64,000 nt of DNA from Mesorhizobium sp. M8A.F.Ca.ET.218.01.1.1 (GCF_004791165.1 NZ_SRUZ01000008.1:187397-251396); one strand, 5' to 3'. Positions 7,328 through 15,834 are shown, counted from the stretch's first letter. Notes: generated by a model from the letters alone, not told the origin. Numbers and translations are program-made.

Positions 7328-9397
7328 CTATTCGCGGCTGCGCCGTGCCGCGTGGCCCTCGCGCGAGCGCCGGCGCGGGGCGGCGTCGCCGGCGATGCCG
7401 TCCTCGCTCACCGTCTTGCGTGGCGGCAGTTTCACCGCCGCCGACAGTTTCGGGAACGGATCGACCTTGTTGGGCAGCGCCATGGCATAGACGAAATGCT
7501 CCTGGAATTTCGGCTCCAGCGCGGTCTCGATCTTCTCGATCTGGCTCACCGTCTCCTCGATCTCGCGGCGATAGCCGCGATTGAGCAGCGCCATCCGCGC
7601 GCCCGCACCGGCGGCGTTACCGACGGCCGAAACCTTGTCGAGGTCGCAGTCGGGGATCAGGCCGAGCACCATGGCGTATTTCGGATCGATGAAGGAGCCG
7701 AAGGCGCCGGCGAAATGGATGCGGTCGACATGCTCGGTGTTCTGCTTTTCCATCAACAGCTTGGTACCGGCATAGAGTGCAGCCTTGGCAAGCTGGATGG
7801 CGCGCACGTCGGTCTGGGTGATGGTGATCTTGGGTTCGCCTTCCTTCAGCACGTAGGAGAAGGTGCGGCCGTTGGCGACGACGCGCGGCGAGCGCGCGGC
7901 AAGCGAACCGTCGACGACACCGTCCTCCGAGATGATGCCGGCGAGATACATTTCCGCGACGATCTCGATGATGCCGGAGCCGCAGATGCCGGTGACGCCG
8001 GTCGCCTGCACGCTGTCGAGGAAGCCGGGTTCGTCGGACCACAGTTCCGAGCCGATGACGCGGTATTTCGGCTCCAGCGTGTCGGGATCGATGCGCACGC
8101 GCTCGATGGCGCCGGGCGCTGCCCGCTGGCCGCCTGAGATTTCGGCGCCTTCGAAGGCCGGACCGGTGGGCGAGGAGGCAGCGACAACACGCGCGCGATT
8201 GCCGAGTACGATCTCGGCATTGGTGCCGACATCGACGATCAACATCATCTCGTCCTGGCGATGCGGGCCTTCCGACAGCGTCACCGCCGCCGCATCGGCG
8301 CCGACATGGCCGGCGATGCAAGGCAGCATATAGAGGCGCGCGCCCTGGTTGAGCTTGAGGCCGATATCGGATGCCTTGATGCGGACCGCGCCGGAGACCG
8401 CGAGCGCGAAGGGGGCTCCGCCGAGCTCGGTCGGATCGATGCCGAGGAACAGGTGATGCATGATCGGATTGCCGACGAAGACGGAATCCAGGATGTCGTT
8501 GCGCTGGACGTTGCCTTCGGCGCAGACCTTATCGACGAGGCTGGAGATCGCCTCGCGGACAGCAACCGTCATGCCTTCGCGGCCATCCGGGTTCATCATC
8601 ACATAGGAGACCCGGCTCATCAGATCCTCGCCGAAGCGGATCTGCGGGTTCGACGTACCCGAAGAGGCGGCGACGCGGCCCGACAGCAGCGACACCAGAT
8701 GCATGGCGATGGTGGTCGAGCCGATGTCGCAGGCCAGGCCATAGGCCTCGTTCTTGAGGCCCGGCCATAGCGCGATGACGCGCGCTATGTCGCTGTCGGC
8801 ATCCTTGTGGATGGCGGCGGTGGCGGTCCAGTTGCCCTTGCGCAATATGCCCTGCACCTGCGGCAGCAGGTAGAAGTCGAATTCGAGGTTTTTAAAGCCC
8901 CAATCCTTCATCAGCGCGATCTTGAGCCGGTCGAGATCGCCCAGGGGCTTGTGCATGTCGGGCTCTTCGATCTCGACATAACACATGCGGATCGCCGTAT
9001 CGCGGGCGATCACCCTGGTGTCGGCATCCTTGCGGATGGTCTGAGCGTTGATGACGGTATCCTGCGGCACGTCGATGACGAGATCGCCGAGGATCTGCGC
9101 CGAGCAGGAGAGGCGGCGCCGTTCGGGCAGGCCGCGCACACGCTCGTAGCGCTCTTCCTTGGGGCCTTTGGGCGAGATGTGGTCGTTTGAGGAGGTGATC
9201 TTGTGCTTGGCGAAATTACCTTCCTGCACCTCGATCTGGCAGCGCCCGCAAGTGGCGCGCCCGCCGCACACGCTTTCGACATAGACGCCGAGCTGACGCG
9301 CGGCGTCGAGCACGGGCGTGCCGACAGGGAACCGCCCGCGCTTGCCTGACGGCATGAACAGCACGAGCGGATCGGTAATGTTTGCAGGTGAATTCAC
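7328..9397 (-). CDS. RACo/RamA-like corrinoid activation protein (2Fe-2S plus ASKHA ATPase)
   Basis: Predicted ATP-dependent activator of 689 aa that re-reduces inactive Co(II)-corrinoid to Co(I) in methyl transfer. An N-terminal 2Fe-2S ferredoxin domain has CGGRATCGRC (Cys about 44, 50, 53) plus Cys near 98. A middle region is followed by the ASKHA/DUF4445 ATPase core: CDIGSTTIA near 223 and VDVGTNAEIVL near 389. The tail is basic. GTG 9397 is chosen because it lies 10 nt after the methyltransferase stop, has GGGGAT upstream, and starts just before the ferredoxin fold; an in-frame ATG at 9481 lies inside the preceding gene. Last gene of the C1 operon. The domain order matches RACo-type proteins, whereas RamA proper carries C-terminal 4Fe-4S clusters that are absent here. 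Confidence 0.85.
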   Translation of the reverse strand: MNSPANITDPLVLFMPSGKRGRFPVGTPVLDAARQLGVYVESVCGGRATCGRCQIEVQEGNFAKHKITSSNDHISPKGPKEERYERVRGLPERRRLSCSAQILGDLVIDVPQDTVINAQTIRKDADTRVIARDTAIRMCYVEIEEPDMHKPLGDLDRLKIALMKDWGFKNLEFDFYLLPQVQGILRKGNWTATAAIHKDADSDIARVIALWPGLKNEAYGLACDIGSTTIAMHLVSLLSGRVAASSGTSNPQIRFGEDLMSRVSYVMMNPDGREGMTVAVREAISSLVDKVCAEGNVQRNDILDSVFVGNPIMHHLFLGIDPTELGGAPFALAVSGAVRIKASDIGLKLNQGARLYMLPCIAGHVGADAAAVTLSEGPHRQDEMMLIVDVGTNAEIVLGNRARVVAASSPTGPAFEGAEISGGQRAAPGAIERVRIDPDTLEPKYRVIGSELWSDEPGFLDSVQATGVTGICGSGIIEIVAEMYLAGIISEDGVVDGSLAARSPRVVANGRTFSYVLKEGEPKITITQTDVRAIQLAKAALYAGTKLLMEKQNTEHVDRIHFAGAFGSFIDPKYAMVLGLIPDCDLDKVSAVGNAAGAGARMALLNRGYRREIEETVSQIEKIETALEPKFQEHFVYAMALPNKVDPFPKLSAAVKLPPRKTVSEDGIAGDAAPRRRSREGHAARRSRE

Positions 9398-9407
9398 GAT
9401 TGCGCGC

Positions 9408-10382
9408 TTATCCCCGGCCCATCCGGGCTTCACGGCCACCGCGCCGGCGGCCGCCATTGCCGCCGCCTTCGCCCGGTGCATTGACCGCTGTCGGCGCCGC
9501 CACCGGGTGACCGCCTTCGGCCGGCTTGTAGTCCTTGTAGGTGCGGATCCAGTTGGTACAGTTCTCGTCGGTGCCGTTGAGCACGTTGGCGCCGCGCACG
9601 GCTTCCATTTCCTGTGGGCGAACCGGGTTCATGATCGCCGAGGTCATGCCGGCGCCGATTACCATCGGGATGAATGCGGCGTTGATGCCATGGCGGTGCG
9701 GCAGGCCGAAGGAGATGTTGGAGAGGCCGCAGGTGGTGTTGACCTTGAGCTCCTCGCGCAGGCGGCGCAAGAGCGCGAACACCTGGCGGCCGGCATCGCC
9801 AAGCGCACCGATCGGCATGACCAGCGGGTCGACAACGACGTCGTGCGCCGGAATGCCGAAATCGGCGCAGCGCTGCACGATCTTCTTGGCGACGGCGAAG
9901 CGCACGTCCGGATCCATCGAAATGCCGGTCTCGTCATTGGAGATGGCGACGACGGGCACGTTGTATTTCTTGACCAGCGGCAGGATGGCCTCGAGTTTCT
10001 CCTCCTCGCCGGTGACGGAGTTGACCAGCGGGCGGCCCTTGGCGACCTTCAGCGCGGCCTCGATCGCGGCGGTGACGGAACTGTCGATCGACAGCGGCAG
10101 ATCGACCAGGCCCTGGACGATTTCCAGCGTCTGCACCAAAAGACCAGGTTCGGTTTCGTTCGGGTTGACCGAGGTGACGCCGGCATTGACGTCGAGCATG
10201 GTGGCGCCGCAGGCGGCCTGCTCCAGCGCGTCCTTGATGACGGTCTCGAAATTGCCAACCACCATCTCGGCGGCGAGCTTCTTGCGGCCGGTCGGGTTGA
10301 TGCGTTCGCCAATCACGCAGAAGGGCTGGTCGAAGCCAATGATGATTTCTCGTGTCGCCGAGGCAACGATGGTCCGGGTCAT
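9408..10382 (-). CDS. Methyltetrahydrofolate:corrinoid methyltransferase (pterin-binding TIM barrel)
   Basis: Protein of 324 aa of the AcsE/MtvA/MtgA-like pterin-binding family, expected to move methyl between methyl-corrinoid protein and tetrahydrofolate. Pterin-binding features include GERINPTGRK near the N terminus, LDVNAG, SIDSS and the later TTCGLSNISFG. The C terminus carries an unusual Gly/Arg/Pro tail (GEGGGNGGRRRGGREARMG) beyond the barrel. RBS GGAGAG precedes ATG 10382. A perfect 9-4-9 palindrome sits 17 nt upstream, which suggests its own promoter. It is followed 10 nt later by the RACo-like gene. Confidence 0.87.
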   Translation of the reverse strand: MTRTIVASATREIIIGFDQPFCVIGERINPTGRKKLAAEMVVGNFETVIKDALEQAACGATMLDVNAGVTSVNPNETEPGLLVQTLEIVQGLVDLPLSIDSSVTAAIEAALKVAKGRPLVNSVTGEEEKLEAILPLVKKYNVPVVAISNDETGISMDPDVRFAVAKKIVQRCADFGIPAHDVVVDPLVMPIGALGDAGRQVFALLRRLREELKVNTTCGLSNISFGLPHRHGINAAFIPMVIGAGMTSAIMNPVRPQEMEAVRGANVLNGTDENCTNWIRTYKDYKPAEGGHPVAAPTAVNAPGEGGGNGGRRRGGREARMGRG

Positions 10383-10398
10383 GAAATCTCTCCGTCGT

Positions 10399-10420
10399 GA
10401 TATAAAGAGTTCTTTATATC
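10399..10420. promoter_or_regulatory. Palindrome GATATAAAG-N4-CTTTATATC (SahR-like operator)
   Basis: Perfect 9-bp arms with a 4-bp spacer, 17 nt before the corrinoid methyltransferase start. The same 9-4-9 motif with one mismatch lies 16 nt before the bmt gene (44584-44605). From memory it resembles the operator of SahR, the ArsR-family S-adenosylhomocysteine-responsive repressor of methionine-cycle genes in Proteobacteria; that link is inference. Confidence 0.65.
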
Positions 10421-10462
10421 GTTATCTCTTGTCGATCAAGCGAATGGTGCGTTCCGCGCGGG

Positions 10463-11554
10463 TCAATGCGCGGTCTTCACCATGTCCACCTGGGTTTCGG
10501 TAATATCTTCGTGCAGGATGCGGTCCAGCCGGTCGGCGACCATCTGGTCGTCGCGGCGGATTTCACGCTTCCATGGCTGGCGGCCCTTCAGCACGCCCGA
10601 TTCATCGACGATCTCGGCGACATATTCCTCCTGGCGATAGGCCATCACATGGATGCCCGAGACACCGGGAATTTCCTTCACCTCGTTGATGATGTCGGTG
10701 CAGAGCTGCTTGCCTTCCTTCTTCTGGTCCTGGGCGCCTTCCAGCCGCTTGATGACGGCATCCGGAATATGGATGCCCGGCACGTTGGAGCGGATCCATT
10801 TTGCCGTCTTGGCCGAGGCCAAGGGGCCGACGCCGCACAGGATGAACACTTTCTCGGTGTGGCCGAGATCGCGCGCCTTCTGCATGAAGGTCTTGAACAT
10901 CGGCACATCGAAGCAATACTGCGTCTGCACGAACTGCGCACCGGCGGCGATCTTCTTGCCGAGATGGATCGGGCGAAAGTCGAAGGGCGGCGCGAACGGG
11001 TTGACGGCAGCGCCCAGGAACAGCTGCGGCGGCGTCGTCAGCTTGCGGCCGGACAGAAACTTGCCGTTGTCACGCATGATGCGGCAGGTCTCCAGCAGCG
11101 ACATGGAATCGAGATCGAACACCGGCTTGGCTCCCGGCTGGTCGCCGGCCTGGACGCCGTCGCCGGTCAGGCACAGCATGTTGGCGACGCCCATGGCAGC
11201 GCCGCCCAGCACGTCGCCCTGGATGGCGATGCGGTTCTTGTCGCGGCAGGCGATCTGCATGATCGGTGCGTAGCCCATGCGGGTCAGCAGCGCGCAAATA
11301 CCAACCGACGACATGTGGCAGTTGGCGCCGGACGCATCGACTGCGTTGATGGCGTCGACCCAGCCGTCGAAGATCTTCGCCCTGTTGTAGACATCCTCGG
11401 GATCGGCGCTGTCGGGTGGGTTGAGCTCGGTGGTCACGGCGAATTCGCCGCGCCGCAGCACGCGCTCCAGCCGGCCGCGCGAGGTGTGGCCGGGCAGGGG
11501 ATCGAGCGGCAGGTGAATGCCGGCCGGGTTCTCGTCACGCTGACGGCCGGTCAT
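10463..11554 (-). CDS. Methylenetetrahydrofolate reductase, MetF-like subunit
   Basis: Flavin-dependent TIM-barrel reductase of 363 aa interconverting methyl- and methylene-tetrahydrofolate. The family core is visible: FAVTTELNPPDSAD, then CLTGDGVQAGDQPGA, then AGAQFVQTQYCFD. ATG 11554 overlaps the TGA of the MetV-like gene, so the two are translationally coupled. In acetogens a MetF plus a Cys-rich MetV form one enzyme, which is the likely arrangement here. In this context it would oxidise methyl-H4folate made by the corrinoid methyltransferase; a biosynthetic direction for methionine is also possible. Confidence 0.87.
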   Translation of the reverse strand: MTGRQRDENPAGIHLPLDPLPGHTSRGRLERVLRRGEFAVTTELNPPDSADPEDVYNRAKIFDGWVDAINAVDASGANCHMSSVGICALLTRMGYAPIMQIACRDKNRIAIQGDVLGGAAMGVANMLCLTGDGVQAGDQPGAKPVFDLDSMSLLETCRIMRDNGKFLSGRKLTTPPQLFLGAAVNPFAPPFDFRPIHLGKKIAAGAQFVQTQYCFDVPMFKTFMQKARDLGHTEKVFILCGVGPLASAKTAKWIRSNVPGIHIPDAVIKRLEGAQDQKKEGKQLCTDIINEVKEIPGVSGIHVMAYRQEEYVAEIVDESGVLKGRQPWKREIRRDDQMVADRLDRILHEDITETQVDMVKTAH

Positions 11555-12147
11555 GCGGCGGCTCCGGTCTTTGGCGCGGCGGCGGCTTCGCGGGTTGCCG
11601 CCGCCTGCGCGGTGACGCGCAGCCAGGCCGAGGTTTCGCGCAGCGACTGGTCGACCGGCTTCTGCACGGTGAGGATCCTGTCGGAGTTGACCATGTTCTG
11701 CGAACCTTCCCAGGCCTTGACCCAGACGCAGGGCATATCGGGCTCGACCTCGCAATTGCCGTTGGCGCGCACGCCGCCGCAAGGGCCGTTGCGCAACTGC
11801 TTGGGGCAGTTCATCGGACACGACATACCGGTGGAGGACAGGATGCACTGGCCGCACATGCGGCAGTCGAACATAAAGCCTTTTACGCGCTTCTCGATGA
11901 ATTTCACCGGGGCCTCGACGCGGCCATAGCCGATGCCCTTCCACAAGGGATGCAGCAGCAGGAACATGTCGGCGAAGCGGGCATAAAACCATTCGAGCAG
12001 GCGCGAGTGCCGAATGGACCATAATCTCACCGCGAACGAGCGCTGCACGCGGCGCTGCGGCGAGACGTCGGCCGGCTTGTAGTCGGATTTCGCCGCAGCC
12101 TTCTTGACCAACGTGGCTTGGGTAACCGTCGGGTTCTCGTCAGACAT
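11551..12147 (-). CDS. MetV-like Cys-rich protein (MTHFR_C / zinc-binding domain)
   Basis: Protein of 198 aa matching the C-terminal methylenetetrahydrofolate-reductase-associated domain found in acetogen MetV. A dense Cys cluster spans about 95-140: DCRMCGQC, then SCPMNCP, then GPCGG, NCE and MPC, eight Cys in all, suitable for zinc or Fe-S binding. The start at 12147 is inside the preceding gene's 3' end (8-nt overlap), and the stop overlaps the MetF start. The N-terminal 90 residues are basic with a hydrophobic stretch (ADMFLLLHPLW). It probably forms a complex with the MetF-like protein. Confidence 0.78.
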   Translation of the reverse strand: MSDENPTVTQATLVKKAAAKSDYKPADVSPQRRVQRSFAVRLWSIRHSRLLEWFYARFADMFLLLHPLWKGIGYGRVEAPVKFIEKRVKGFMFDCRMCGQCILSSTGMSCPMNCPKQLRNGPCGGVRANGNCEVEPDMPCVWVKAWEGSQNMVNSDRILTVQKPVDQSLRETSAWLRVTAQAAATREAAAAPKTGAAA

Positions 12148-12442
12148 TTTCTTTCCCGCCCGCCTTGACCAGAGCGACCAGCCGCTCGCGGTCGTATTTC
12201 GCGTCGAGCTCGTGGAAAGCCTTTTCGACCTCGGCTTCGAGATCGTCACCGACCGCAACCGGTTCGGCCTTGCGCCATTCGGCGAGATAGTCGTCGGTGC
12301 CACCGGCGCCGGTGCGCATGGCGCACATGTCGATCGCCTCGGTGAAGCGCAATGGCAATTCGCGCTTGGCGTTCTGCCGGCCTTTCCTGACGATGACCTG
12401 GGCAGGGATGTCGCGCCAGTAGACGACGATAAGATCGGCCAT
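12140..12442 (-). CDS. Virulence-factor-domain small protein (PF13769-like)
   Basis: Protein of 100 aa beginning MADLIVVYWRDIPAQVIVRKG, the conserved start of the short Virulence_fact domain. The family name is historical; no biochemical role is known to me. RBS GAGGAGCGAG precedes ATG 12442. First gene of the MetV-MetF-methyltransferase-RACo operon, overlapping the MetV-like gene by 8 nt, so a role in this one-carbon pathway is likely. Some 127 nt upstream is the second copy of the TTTGCGAC palindrome. Confidence 0.75.
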   Translation of the reverse strand: MADLIVVYWRDIPAQVIVRKGRQNAKRELPLRFTEAIDMCAMRTGAGGTDDYLAEWRKAEPVAVGDDLEAEVEKAFHELDAKYDRERLVALVKAGGKENV

Positions 12443-12568
12443 GAATTCTCGCTCCTCGATATTCCGAGCATTGCCGCAAGCGCCGTAAGGCTGCTTGTTA
12501 TGGGACGACGCGCGCGCATTCAAAAGCGACGCATTTGGATGTCGTAAAATGAAAGGTGGGTTTATTCG

Positions 12569-12588
12569 TTTGCGACCCATGTCGCGGC
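12569..12588. promoter_or_regulatory. Operator-like TTTGCGAC-CCAT-GTCGC palindrome before the C1 operon
   Basis: Read as TTTGCGACCCATGTCGCGGC, this matches 18 of 20 positions of the reverse complement of the palindrome at 3738-3759, including the 4-bp spacer. It lies 127 nt upstream of the first gene of the C1 operon. A related AAAAGCGAC element lies nearby at about 12523. Confidence 0.58.
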
Positions 12589-12644
12589 GGGGTCAATGCA
12601 GCAATATGGCGGCCGAGTTTGCGCTCTTGCCGAGGCTGGATGCG

Positions 12645-13439
12645 TCACCAGATGCCGGTTCTCAGCCCTGTCCAGACGTAGAACCAGATCGTTGGGTGGT
12701 ACCACTGTTTCGATGGCAGCCCTGGATCGAACGTTGCGAGTTTTCCGGCCAGCGCATCGCTGACCGCCTCGACGCAGATGTCGCGCGAAAACGCCGCCTG
12801 GCGCAGCGCATAGCTAGAGATGGTGTCGCCTTGTTTGGGCTTGCCGCGCACCTGCTTCAACACGCCGCCGGTGTCGACGCCCGCATCGACCAGATGGACG
12901 GTCGTGCCGAAATTCTGCGGATCGCCTGACGTCAATGCCCAATAGCCGCCATTCATGCCGCGGTATTTCGGCGTGATGCCGGCATGATAGTTGAGTACCG
13001 GGCAAGGCATTTTGGCCAGCATCTCCCTGGAAATCAGCCTGCACCCGTTCAACAGCACGACGCCGGGCTTGATCGTCTCGATCGCCTGCAGGCATTCCGG
13101 CCCGTTGGCGGATTCCACATGGACGATGACCTGGCCTTGCCGAGGCTCCGTTTCAAGCTTCTCCTCGGAAATCAACCGGGCGGCGTGTTTGACGTTGAGC
13201 CGTTTGCCAAGCCTGCTCAGCACCATGGTGCCGAGCTGGCCCATGGCGGAGATCCAGCCCTGGCGTCGGGCGCGGCCGCGCAGCAATTGTTTTTTAGATT
13301 CAGGGATTTCGAGGACGACGGTGACAGGACCGACGCGGTCGGCGAGATCGTTGATCATGGCCCAGACATGCGCGCCGCCGCCGGTGACGACTACAATCGG
13401 TCGCGGATTGGATTCCGACGCTGCCATTGATCTTGCCAT
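12645..13439 (-). CDS. Formyltransferase-fold protein (methionyl-tRNA formyltransferase-like)
   Basis: Protein of 264 aa with the formyltransferase catalytic pattern: Asn, His and Asp in VLNYHAGITPKYRG (N150, H152) and VHLVDAGVDTGG (about 185-189). It is shorter than Fmt, lacks the C-terminal tRNA-binding domain, and has an extra N-terminal glycosyltransferase-like stretch. It probably uses 10-formyl-H4folate to formylate a small amine, perhaps in surface sugar or antibiotic chemistry; a link to the neighbouring folate operon is only positional. Separate transcription unit or distal upstream gene, with about 200 nt before the C1 operon. Confidence 0.75.
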   Translation of the reverse strand: MARSMAASESNPRPIVVVTGGGAHVWAMINDLADRVGPVTVVLEIPESKKQLLRGRARRQGWISAMGQLGTMVLSRLGKRLNVKHAARLISEEKLETEPRQGQVIVHVESANGPECLQAIETIKPGVVLLNGCRLISREMLAKMPCPVLNYHAGITPKYRGMNGGYWALTSGDPQNFGTTVHLVDAGVDTGGVLKQVRGKPKQGDTISSYALRQAAFSRDICVEAVSDALAGKLATFDPGLPSKQWYHPTIWFYVWTGLRTGIW

Positions 13440-13528
13440 GCTCCAAGGACCGGCTGACGTGGCCGGACCTTAGGGCAGGCGGGTTAATCCTTGGTATGCC
13501 GGAAGCCTTACCAGGACATGAAGGCCGG

Positions 13529-14104
13529 TCAGCGTTTGAACTCCATGATGTCGAGCTTCGATTCGTAATATGGCGCGGGGAATTCGATGCGCCATTCCTT
13601 GGCGCTGTTGCGGAAGGCGTAACCGACCTGATCGGTCTGCGGACCGCTGCCATAGGGCTTTGCCCGGTCGTCGTTGACGGAGCCGGAGCCAAGATAGATC
13701 GAGCGCTTGTCGCCATCGTCGAAGAAGCGGCCCTGGGTGCGCTGCGAACCGCTGATCTTTTCCAGCCGCCAGCCGGAGCCATCATCGGTCACCCTGCATT
13801 TGAACCAGCCATAGATGACGAGTGGGCTCAGTCCGCCGACCTTGATCGTGCGGCACCGCCAGTTGCCGGTGAGATCCTTGTCGGAGAAGGCGACCAGCGG
13901 CTTGGCCAGCAGCGCGTCGAGTTGCTTGACCTCGGCGGGTTTGCCCGCCTTTGCCTCGGCGAGTGCTGCCTTGCGGGTGTCGCCATATTTGTCGAGCCGC
14001 GCCTTGTCGGAGGCGGTGATCAGTTTCTGCACTTGACCGTCGGCAAGGGCGGGCAAGGAGCAGCAGAGCAGGCCGACAACGGCAAGCAAGGGGCGGAGGT
14101 TCAT
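13529..14104 (-). CDS. DUF4893 secreted protein
   Basis: Exported protein of 191 aa with a clear signal peptide (MNLRPLLAVVGLLCCSLPALA) and a DUF4893-type body: LTGNWRCRTIKVGGLSPLVIY near the middle and FKCRV soon after. Two Cys could form a disulfide. Start 14104 is chosen for the signal peptide and an AGGGAAT RBS; a longer frame upstream has no RBS. Function unknown; probably periplasmic. Confidence 0.75.
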   Translation of the reverse strand: MNLRPLLAVVGLLCCSLPALADGQVQKLITASDKARLDKYGDTRKAALAEAKAGKPAEVKQLDALLAKPLVAFSDKDLTGNWRCRTIKVGGLSPLVIYGWFKCRVTDDGSGWRLEKISGSQRTQGRFFDDGDKRSIYLGSGSVNDDRAKPYGSGPQTDQVGYAFRNSAKEWRIEFPAPYYESKLDIMEFKR

Positions 14105-14224
14105 CGAAGGATTCCCTGTTTTGTCTGGAACGGCGCCGCTGCCGTCTGGTGCATAACTTACCGGGTCGCTGGCGCCTGTCATCCATGCTTAACAGCGTCA
14201 CGATCGAAATTCATGGTGTGACGA

Positions 14225-15145
14225 ATGCGAATCTTGCTTACGGGATCATCGGGTTGGCTGGGAAGCGCGTTGGCGCCACGCCTGCGCGGGCTTGGACATG
14301 ACGTCACCGGCCTCGATCCCGTTCCGTCGGCCGAAACGCGGATCGTCGGTTCGATTGCCGACCGTGACCTCGTGATGCGTGCCGTTGGGGAAAACCGGAT
14401 CGAGGCCATCATTCACAGCGGCGCGCTGCACAAGCCCAACATAGAAAGCCATGCCAACAGCGATTTCATCGCGACCAACGTGCAAGGCACGCTAAACCTG
14501 CTCGATGCGGCGGTGGCGGCCAATGTGCAACGCTTCGTCTTTACGTCAACGACTTCGCTGATGATCTCGCAGGCGATACGCGACGGCTTCAAGGGCGGTG
14601 CGCGCAGGGCGGCGTGGCTGACGGAAGCGATGTCGCCCGAGCCGCGCAACATCTATGGAGTGACCAAGCTCTCGGCCGAACATCTTTGCCGCCTCTACCA
14701 TCTTCAGCATGGCCTGCCGGTGGTCGTGCTGCGCACGGCGCGCTTCTTTCCCGAAGCCGACGACATGGCGCATGCGATCGAACAGTCGGACGCCAACACC
14801 AAGGCAAACGAACTGCTGTTTCGGCGGCTGACGGTGGACGATGCGGCGCGGGCGCATGTCGCGGCATTGGAGAAGGCGCCGGAGCTCGGCTTCGACATCT
14901 TCATCGCCTGTGCGCCAACGCCGTTCCAGCCCGATGATTGCGCGGACTTGATCGCCGACGCTCCATCGGTCGTGGCGCGTTATTATCCCGAATTTCCCGC
15001 CCTTTATGCGCGCAAGGGCTGGACGATGTTTTCCTCGATCGACCGGGTCTATGACGCGTCGCGGGCTAGGGACAGGCTGGGTTTTGTCTGCAGGACGAGC
15101 TTTGCCGATGTGCTGACGGCGCTGGCGGCGGAAGAAGCAGCCTGA
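14225..15145 (+). CDS. NAD-dependent epimerase/dehydratase (extended SDR)
   Basis: Rossmann-fold enzyme of 306 aa with TGSSGWLGSALAPRL near the N terminus as the nucleotide-binding loop and YGVTK at about 142-146 as the catalytic YxxxK; TSTTS supplies the Ser/Thr. Extended SDRs of this type act on nucleotide sugars or uronic acids, and the substrate cannot be read here. It starts about 120 nt from the divergent DUF4893 gene and converges on DUF1638, with a small GACGCC-TTCA-GGCGTT hairpin in the six-nt gap region. Confidence 0.82.
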   Translation: MRILLTGSSGWLGSALAPRLRGLGHDVTGLDPVPSAETRIVGSIADRDLVMRAVGENRIEAIIHSGALHKPNIESHANSDFIATNVQGTLNLLDAAVAANVQRFVFTSTTSLMISQAIRDGFKGGARRAAWLTEAMSPEPRNIYGVTKLSAEHLCRLYHLQHGLPVVVLRTARFFPEADDMAHAIEQSDANTKANELLFRRLTVDDAARAHVAALEKAPELGFDIFIACAPTPFQPDDCADLIADAPSVVARYYPEFPALYARKGWTMFSSIDRVYDASRARDRLGFVCRTSFADVLTALAAEEAA

Positions 15146-15150
15146 CGCCT

Positions 15151-15780
15151 TCAGGCGTTTGTTGCGGCCCGCGCCAACTCCGGCTTCAGATCGCCATAAC
15201 CGGTCGAGCGGCGCTCGTAGGCGAGGCCGAGCAGAGCAGCGGCTTTTTCCGCGACGTTATCGAGTTCAGGATCATCGGTCTGCGCCAGATAGATCAGTCT
15301 CTCGTAGTTGCCGAAATAGTCCTTGATCAGCTCCGGGTGCTTGTCCAGGCCGAGCGGCTTCATGAAGAAGGCATCGAACTGACGGCACAGGAAGTCGGTC
15401 ATGTAGAAAGACATCATGTCGTCGTCGGCGACCTTCGCATAGGCGTCCATGCCTTGGTAGAAGGCGAAGCAATGCGGGCCGGCCATGCGCTCGACGCCAT
15501 GCTTTTCCAGCACGCGGTCAAGCAGACCGCCCGTACCGCAATCGGCATAACCGACGAAGATGTGTTCGTAACCCTCCGCCTTGGCCTTTTCGATGGCCTT
15601 GTCCATGGCCGGCGCGATGCGGTCCGGATAGAAATGAAATTCCGCCGGCAAACAGGTCAATTCCAGGTGGCTCAGCCCGAGCTGTTCCTTGACGGCCAAT
15701 ACCTCACGCGCAATCATTCCGCAGGCGATGACGAGCAGCCTGTCTGTCTGATTCGGTTTGGTTTTTTTCGTCTTGACCAA
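15151..15780 (-). CDS. DUF1638 protein, probable corrinoid/methyltransferase-associated factor
   Basis: Protein of 209 aa of the DUF1638 family, which recurs in gene clusters with MttB-type methyltransferases and corrinoid proteins. Visible conserved elements are VIACGMIAREV (Cys 20), TCLPAEFHFYPDRI (Cys 43), VGYADCGTGG (Cys 81) and GPHCFAFYQG (Cys 104). These Cys and His residues could bind a metal or cofactor. Biochemical role unknown to me. Without the inserted element it would lie within about 1.5 kb of the corrinoid-protein gene, supporting participation in the same pathway. Confidence 0.8.
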   Translation of the reverse strand: MVKTKKTKPNQTDRLLVIACGMIAREVLAVKEQLGLSHLELTCLPAEFHFYPDRIAPAMDKAIEKAKAEGYEHIFVGYADCGTGGLLDRVLEKHGVERMAGPHCFAFYQGMDAYAKVADDDMMSFYMTDFLCRQFDAFFMKPLGLDKHPELIKDYFGNYERLIYLAQTDDPELDNVAEKAAALLGLAYERRSTGYGDLKPELARAATNA

Positions 15781-15834
15781 GTAGAACCGGCTTTCGCTGC
15801 GGGGCTAATCTATCTGTCGAGGGAGACACCGTCC

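Noticed and set aside
6809..8137. Long frames opposite the RACo-like and DUF1127 genes
   Set aside because: They are high-GC antisense shadows without RBS or recognisable domains.
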